Positions 58,030 through 64,000 of a DNA stretch of 64,000 nucleotides are shown here, piece after piece (positions within the stretch are counted from its first letter, which is position 1; each line of letters starts with the position of its first letter). Source of the stretch: Eurosta solidaginis (taxonomy: Eukaryota > Arthropoda > Insecta > Diptera > Tephritidae); assembly GCF_040869045.1 (NCBI RefSeq), contig NC_090321.1, positions 136,949,689-137,013,688 of the forward strand, written 5' to 3'. The notes beneath the pieces were generated by a model. It was not told where the DNA came from. It worked only from the letters and a program-made list of their open reading frames with translations, and ran no database searches. The position numbers were made by a program, and so were the translations under genes.

Positions 58030-58720
58030 TCTTTTAATGACAAAAGGTTACAAGATTCTTTGAGGAACGATAATGGCGACCTGGTATCTGACGTACAGAG
58101 TTTGGGGGAAGACGAAACCGATACCCCGATTGCCGATGATGAAAAACACGCTCTGGCAATATCACGGCTAAAAAACACAAGGTGCTAAGTAATGAGTCGA
58201 AAAGTTGGTAGAAGATAAAGAAGCAAAAAAAATGGGCTTGCACTAAATGTGGACAAGACGAAGTACTTGCTGTCATCCGTGGCCTTTTTAGCCACGTCAC
58301 TGTTGACGGATATAAATTCGAGACTGCGAAGAATATCGTCTATTTGGGAAGCAGCATTAAAAGCAAAGACAATGTCGGCCTAGAAATCAAACTTACCAAC
58401 AAGCAATTGAAAAGTAAAGTTCTCTCTCGACGAACAAAATTCTCGTTCTACAAGTCACTCATCATATTTGTCCTGAAAAGATGAGATGGCTTTTCGAATA
58501 TTCGAGAGAAAAGTTCTCCGGAAGATTTATAGTCTTATCCGTGATGTCGACGGCGAGTAACGAAGGAGGTATATTGATAAGCTATATGAGCTTTTCGCAG
58601 ATATGACGATAGTGCAGCGAATAAAAACAGAAAGCCTCGCTAGCTAGGTCATGTTATGTGGATGAACGAATACGCTCCGGCAGTTTGTAAATAGAGGAAA
58701 GGGAAGACCTTCACTGTATG
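58030..58720 (+). pseudogene. RTE-type LINE fragment
   Basis: Reads NDNGDLVSDVQSLG (58066), then after a deletion GLALNVDKTKYLLSSV (58233-58280). Frameshifted YLGSSI and VLSRRTKF-like pieces follow, matching RT and downstream parts of 50666-53640. Central RT motifs are deleted and stops are frequent. Confidence 0.7.
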
Positions 58721-58905
58721 TTGAATTTCGGCAGACTTTACAGATCGCGTCCGAAAACACATTTTACTCCTTCTATTCTCATTCCCTACGAAAAAGTACA
58801 AAAACTGTGAGTAAAATGTGAACAAACATGTCTAAAGACATGAACAATGAATTCGCGTCATTTCATCTAATCATCACTTGTAAACAATCAGGTTTTCATA
58901 CGTAT

Positions 58906-61900
58906 TGTAACGATTTTAGAGAAACTCCGCATATTTACCACCTTCTAGTTACGTTCGAATCACTAAATTGTTGAACAAATAACTCCACTATTCAATAATG
59001 CAAAATGGTCTTTATTAAAGTACTTCACAATAACATTTCTACTTCTCAACAGATAGCGTGCTTAAATCATGCTTCAGCAGGCGCTCTTTTATACTCTTCG
59101 ATTTCCTCGTTTGCATATTTCTAGGCGTTTCTAGAATTTACTATTTGTTTACCAGCTATAAAATTACCGGCTATAGCTAAAGATGCACGTTTCTCATATG
59201 CGCGTGTATATGTGAGTGATACTTGCACAAATGATTGCCTACTTTTGGCAGTATCTCAGATATATGCATGTGTTTGTACGTCTCTCTCTGCTGCCTGTAT
59301 AGGCATATATGTAGACATAATGATTGATCTGTTGATGTGCATACAAGTCACTGCTTAGTGTCGGCTTAGAGATGATAGTATCCCTTAGTGTTGCTAATAC
59401 GCGTCACACTGCCCTCCACCTAAGACTGATCGTCCAGATCAGACAAATCTCTCGATCTAAACGCTGCTAGCCTCTCCAAATGAACCACCCTTCTATTTCG
59501 TGGTTTCCCAATCGTTTGTATGCGGTAGATGGTATCACTGATCTTCTTCACAACTTTTTACGGGCTTTCTAACTGCACCAAAATTCGGATGGAACACCTT
59601 TCCGCCGGTGAGGGTTGTATAGCAGTACCAAATCACCCTCCAAGAAACCTTCCGAATTATTGTCCTCATCGTATCTGCGTTTCATCTTACTACTCATTAT
59701 CCTGGATCGTTCCCTCACTCTCTGTTGTTTGGCCAAAGAACTCCTTCGTAAAGCTTGCTCTTGACAGATTGGCTACACATAATCAGTATCGTCCCGACGT
59801 TTCCCAACAGTAGTGCGCCCTGGCTTGAAACTATCCTCGCATTCATTCTGGGAAATTCTTTCCTTCGTTTTTGTGCATCCATTTGGTTTTGTCAATGCCA
59901 GTGTTTCTCTCGGAGGTACTTTCGATTTCGCGTTATTTGACTCATTCGATCCATCAACCTTTACCTTTGACTTTCGCGGTCTTTGTCGAGTCTTCTCCAC
60001 CAGTACTCGATTACTGCTGAACCTTTCTCCAAACTGAATTTAAGTGGCACATCCAGGTTCTTATAACGCATAACCCTTCTCTGCATATCGATCTTGATGT
60101 CATGTTCAACTAAGAAGTCCACACCCAATATTTTATTAACGATCTCCGCCACAAGGAATTTGTGTAGAATCGTGACCTTCCCAATTAAGACCTCACATAC
60201 AACTTCTCCTTGGACTCAATTACACTCACCAGTAATCGTACGCAACCTCCTATCCTGTTGGCCAAATCAGATCGGATTAAGGAATGAGATGCGCCCTTAT
60301 CTATAGTCAGTACACGTTCTTTGCCATCCACATTTCCTTTGACGGTAAGACTGCTGGGTTTCCTTCCAATTTGCGACACAGATATCACAGGACATTCAAT
60401 AGCTGGGGCAAGTTTTCGATCCTTACATCTGACTCGCTCTTGCTTATCTCCTCCAGCTTCACGTTTACGACCAGCCAAGTTGGAACTACCAGGACCGGTG
60501 CTGCAATGACGTGCAATGTGACCTGGGTTACCGCACTTGAAACACTCCATAACTCCGTCATTTTTCGGTTGTGATCCCTTCAGCGCCTCCTATATTGTGC
60601 TCACCCAGTCTGGCCTTTCCACTTCCACACAGCGTGCTTTGAAAACTGGCTTACACAGAAGCGATGCTGTTTCCTGAATCAGAGCATGTGATACCGTTTC
60701 TGCGAATGTAGGTTTCGGGTTTGCGTATGTCGCTCGCTTCGTTTCGACATCCCGTATTCCATTAATAAAGCTCTGGATTTTTACCCTTTCGGTGTATTCC
60801 ACGGGAGCGTCCGCATTCGCTAAATGTGCCAGTCTTTCAACATCCGACGCAAACTCTTGTAATGTTTCACCAGGTCTCTGGAAGCGGTTCAGTAACTTCA
60901 TTTGGTATATCTGTCTTCTATGCTCAGTTCCGTATCGTCTCTCTAGAACGCCCATCAATGCTTCATAACAGTTCCGTTCGCCCTCTGGAATGTTTGTAAA
61001 ATCTCAGCTGCAGGCCCTTTCAGTGCCATGAAGAGTGCAGCAACTTTATCTTCCGCATTCCAGTTGTTCACTGCTGACGTCTTCTCAAATTGAAGCTTGA
61101 ATACCTGGAAAGGAACAGAGCCGTAAAAAGATGGAGTTTTTACCTTCGTATTGCTTGCTGAAACAACTCGGCGATTTAGGTGCAGCTCCTGTATACGACT
61201 TTTAAAGAATCTACCTCAGCCTCGATTTTGTTCTCAAACTGCATTATTTTTTCGTCCATACGGGCTTCTAGTAGTGCAGAGATCTGCGATGATGCCTGTA
61301 ATGAAATATGTCCCGACATTTCGTATATACGTGCCTCCTGTGCTTCAATCCTGGATGCTATTTGTGAAGATATTTAGGATATACGTGCCTCCTGTGTTTC
61401 AATCCTGGATGTTATTTGTGACGACATTTACGATATACGTGTCTCCTGTGATTCCATTTGGGATCCAATATATGTCTTCTGTTCTTCCAGCTGTGATGAA
61501 ATTTGTGTTTCCTGTGCTTCATTCTTGCCTGTTATACGGTTCTCCTGCGATTCCAATTGTGATGCCATATATGTCTTCTGTTCTGCTTAGTTGAGATGAC
61601 ACTGTCGATGTTTGAGCAGATATTGCAGCCAAAAACGTGTTCAAGTCTGTGCTCGTTACAGTCTGCAATGTTTCATTTTTCTCTTCAATTTTTGTTGTTG
61701 TCTCGTCCCCATCAGGATGAAAGACATCATCGTCCACATGAATTCCTTCCTACTCCATAGCATCTGCTAGCCGTGCTTGAAGTTCGATCTTAGTGCCGGT
61801 TGTATTCAATCCACGGGCTTCCAACTCCTATCTCAGTTGCTGAATCCTTAATTCATTTAACTTCGCCATGTCCTTGTTGTGCTCTGCAGCTCTAGGATTT

Positions 61901-62282
61901 TATTCAACAATTCCTCTTCTGACACCAATTGTAACGATTTTAGGGAAATTCCGCTGGCGCTCTTTTATACTCTTCGATTTCCTCGTTTGCATATTTCTAG
62001 GCGTTTCTAGAATTTACTATTCGTTTACCAGCTATAAAATTACCAGCTATAGCTACAGATGCACGTTTCTCATATGTGCGCGTATATGTGAGTGATACTT
62101 ACACAAATGATTGCCTACTTTTGGCAGTATCTCAGATATATGCATATGTGTGTGCGTCTCTCTCCGCTGCCTATATGGAGATATGTGTAGACATAATTAT
62201 TGATCTGTTGATGTACATACAAGTCACTGCTTAATATCGGTTAGAGTGATAGCATCCCTTAGTGTTGCTAATACTCGTCACA
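58906..62282 (-). mobile_element. Gag-protease LTR family, copy B, both LTRs present
   Basis: LTRs 58906-59408 (503 bp) and 61930-62282 (353 bp, about 150 bp deleted after TTCCGC). The flanks GTAT and TTAT are near-matching 4-mers. The interior has the same layout as copy A on the minus strand, including the direct step from protease to the linker and integrase tail, so the RT/integrase-core loss is shared. Frames are broken in many places. Confidence 0.88.
59409..61872 (-). pseudogene. Gag-protease region of copy B
   Basis: SAP region 61740-61870 (broken), coiled coil 61380-61737 with stops, capsid 60590-61110 (ERRYGTEHRRQIYQ, RPGETLQEFASDVERLAHL). Zinc knuckle CFKCGNPGHIARHC is near 60530. 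Protease is near 60300 but reads LTIDKGASHS, so DTG has become DKG. The linker (KVDGSNESN, GRTTVGKRRDDTDYV) is at 59773-60000 and the degraded integrase tail reaches about 59440. At least five frame changes. Confidence 0.82.
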
Positions 62283-63228
62283 TTATGCTATGAAAACTTC
62301 AAAAGTGGAAGTGGGTGCCATGGCAACGATGCATAACTTTCTCGTTAATTGTCGGCTTTTTATAGTTAACCATGATAAAAGTATTAGAAGGTAAAACCAT
62401 TCTCTCTTTAAAATCACTCTCCTAAACTTTGGGGATTTGTCAAAACAAAGGAAACGAACAAAAATATTTGATTGCTTGACCTTTTCAAATGCCAGATAAA
62501 ATATTTTTAAATTATAACAAATCAAACGGGTTTCTTGTGCGGGTTTGGAGGCAATTAGTGTGTAAATTTGTATAATACATATATATTGGCTCAGTGCTTG
62601 TGAATATAACTTTTTTTTTAATCGAGTTTTTGATAGGCGGAGGTTTGTTAAGCGTTGAGATATCATTAATAAATAGCAAGAACGGAATTGGACCGAGATG
62701 ACTGCCCTGTGGGACGCCAGAGGGAATATTAATGACATTTGAAAGAGTATTTTAAAAAATTACTTGTTGCGTTCTACCGCAGAGATAGGAAGATATCCAC
62801 TGGGTGAGACCAGGTTGGAAACCAAGTCGATCCAGCTTGTGGATAAGCAAGGAGTGGGATATTTTACCAAATGCTTTACTGAAATCAGTGTAAATAACAT
62901 CGGTGTAAAGATTTTCTCTAAATCCATTAGAAACATGAGTTGTGAATTCAAGTAGGTTGGTAATGGTAGATTTGCCTTTACAGAATCCATGCTGGGAGTC
63001 TGCAATCAATGTAGAAATGGAAAATGTTAGCTGATTGGTAACAATGGCTTCAAGTACCTTTGGGCTGGCAGACAATTTTGCAATTCCTCGATAATTATCT
63101 ACACATGACCAACTGCCGTTTTTGTGGAGGGGTATTAGGAAAGATTCCTTCCAAGCAGCAGGAAAAACACCATGTTTTAGGGACATGTTGAATAAATTAC
63201 TTAGGGGCTGAAAATGTGTTCGGCGCAT
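62283..63228 (-). pseudogene. LINE reverse transcriptase fragment (CR1/jockey-like)
   Basis: The minus-strand frame 62752-63228 reads SLKHGVFPAAWKESFLIPLH, VDNYRGIAKLSASPKVLEAI, QHGFCKGKSTITNLLEF and YTDFSKAFGKISHSLL (usual Asp changed to Gly in the AFD box). A shifted continuation gives IPSGVPQGSHLGPI near 62700-62730. The YADD motif is not present before the copy decays. It is distinct from the LINE to its right. Confidence 0.8.
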
Positions 63229-63229
63229 T

Positions 63230-64000
63230 TTTTAAGAAAACAAGGGGGAATTAGGTCAGGAGCGTGTCGGGACGAGTACAGGGATCTACTGCGGATCTAC
63301 AAGCGTGAAATTTCCAGGGCGAAGGGAATCTCACGGAAAAGTTTGTGTGCGGCCATAGAGTGCTCCAGCGAAACAGTACGGCTGAAAAAAGTCCTAGCAA
63401 GGGGAAACATAGTCAAGGAACTAATAGTATACATGCGTACACCAAAGGCAAGTCCGTAGACACCGCATTATATTGGGTGGCAATAAGCATAGAGAAAGCC
63501 CAGGAATATAAGGAATATGCTCTAGGAGTCTTCTTAGACATTGTCGGGGCTTTCAATAATGTTTCTAAATGGGCGATTATGGATGGTCTTAATTACATTA
63601 AAGTACATCCAGCGTTAACGACATGGATCGGCTGCATGTTAAATTGCAGGATGATTACATCACAAAGGGGATTTTACGAGGCCACGAAATTAGTGGACAG
63701 GGGCACGCCGCAGGGAGGGGTGCTATCACCTCTGCTGTGGACGCTGGTCTTCAACCAACTGCTCAGGAGATTTGATGAGGTACCCGTAAAACTTACGGCT
63801 TACGCGGATGACGTCGCAATTGTCATAAGTGGAAAGTGCCTTCCAACGATTAGCTCTTTGATGGATTGGGCGCTTCGGGATATTCATTTCTGGGCATCAA
63901 ATGTCGGATTGAAAGTCAACGCGGATAAGACAGATATGGTCTTGTTTACAAAGAGGTACAAGGTCCCAAATTAGATCAGGCCCAAGTTAGGAGGGGTGAC
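63230..64000 (+). pseudogene. R1/LOA-like LINE reverse transcriptase, runs off the window
   Basis: 63250-63440 gives CRDEYRDLLRIYKREISRAK and ECSSETVRLKK. From about 63420 to 63974 the frame reads GKSVDTALYWVAI, GVFLDIVGAFNNVS, RGTPQGGVLSPLLWTLVFNQ and the catalytic LTAYADDVAIVISG near 63800, ending RYKVPN with TAG at 63972-63974. One frame change lies near 63430. The downstream part is probably beyond the window edge. Confidence 0.85.

Overview
The window looks like host DNA from a higher dipteran, most likely a tephritid fruit fly. It is AT-rich, its only clear host gene is an insect-type ryanodine receptor, and most of the rest is nested dipteran mobile elements: a gypsy-type errantivirus, Penelope, RTE, jockey and R1-like LINEs, a Helentron, a hAT remnant, tRNA-derived SINEs and generic fly repeats. 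The tephritid call is an inference from repeat types I recognise, not a database result.

Host gene. Four consecutive RyR exons lie on the + strand at about 36.29-39.61 kb, with short canonical introns whose phases agree. No other RyR exon was found in the roughly 36 kb before or 24 kb after them. Unless the assembly is rearranged, most of the window is therefore probably RyR intron.

Layout. 1-737: generic fly repeat. 738-8961: a non-coding repeat split by a complete but decayed errantivirus (967-8360). The same repeat recurs at 26717-28212 without the virus, giving an empty-site control. 9473-14609 (-): decayed Ty3-type retrotransposon with a tRNA-like insertion in its integrase. 14992-20106: Penelope element whose first pseudo-LTR is split by a Helentron-like element (about 15100-17274). 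22635-26509 (-): a young LTR element with two 669-bp LTRs that carries only gag, protease and the integrase C-terminus. 28213-32850: pieces of a second Penelope-like element around a duplicated ~950-bp unit, plus a MITE. 34-36 kb: SINEs and an inverted repeat. 39.8-41.4 kb: dispersed repeat and a tRNA-like sequence. 41.4-44.5 kb: broken jockey LINE. 45.0-45.6 kb: end of a helicase ORF split by a SINE with target duplication. 46.0-55.5 kb: RTE LINEs (one nearly full length, 50637-54029) and two truncated copies of the gag-protease LTR family. 56.4-57.8 kb: hAT remnant. 58.9-62.3 kb: another copy of the gag-protease family. 62.3-64.0 kb: two different LINE reverse transcriptases.

Most notable. 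(1) The gag-protease-only LTR family, with four copies here, has a SAP domain at the Gag N-terminus and the same RT/RNaseH/integrase-core loss in its two internally complete copies, so it appears to spread as a non-autonomous family. (2) The Helentron-like element has sub-terminal inverted repeats, a 3' hairpin, tandemly repeated 5' ends and an endonuclease ORF, and it sits inside a Penelope pseudo-LTR. (3) Two Penelope-like families carry hammerhead-like cores. (4) Filled and empty insertion sites of the errantivirus occur in the same window.
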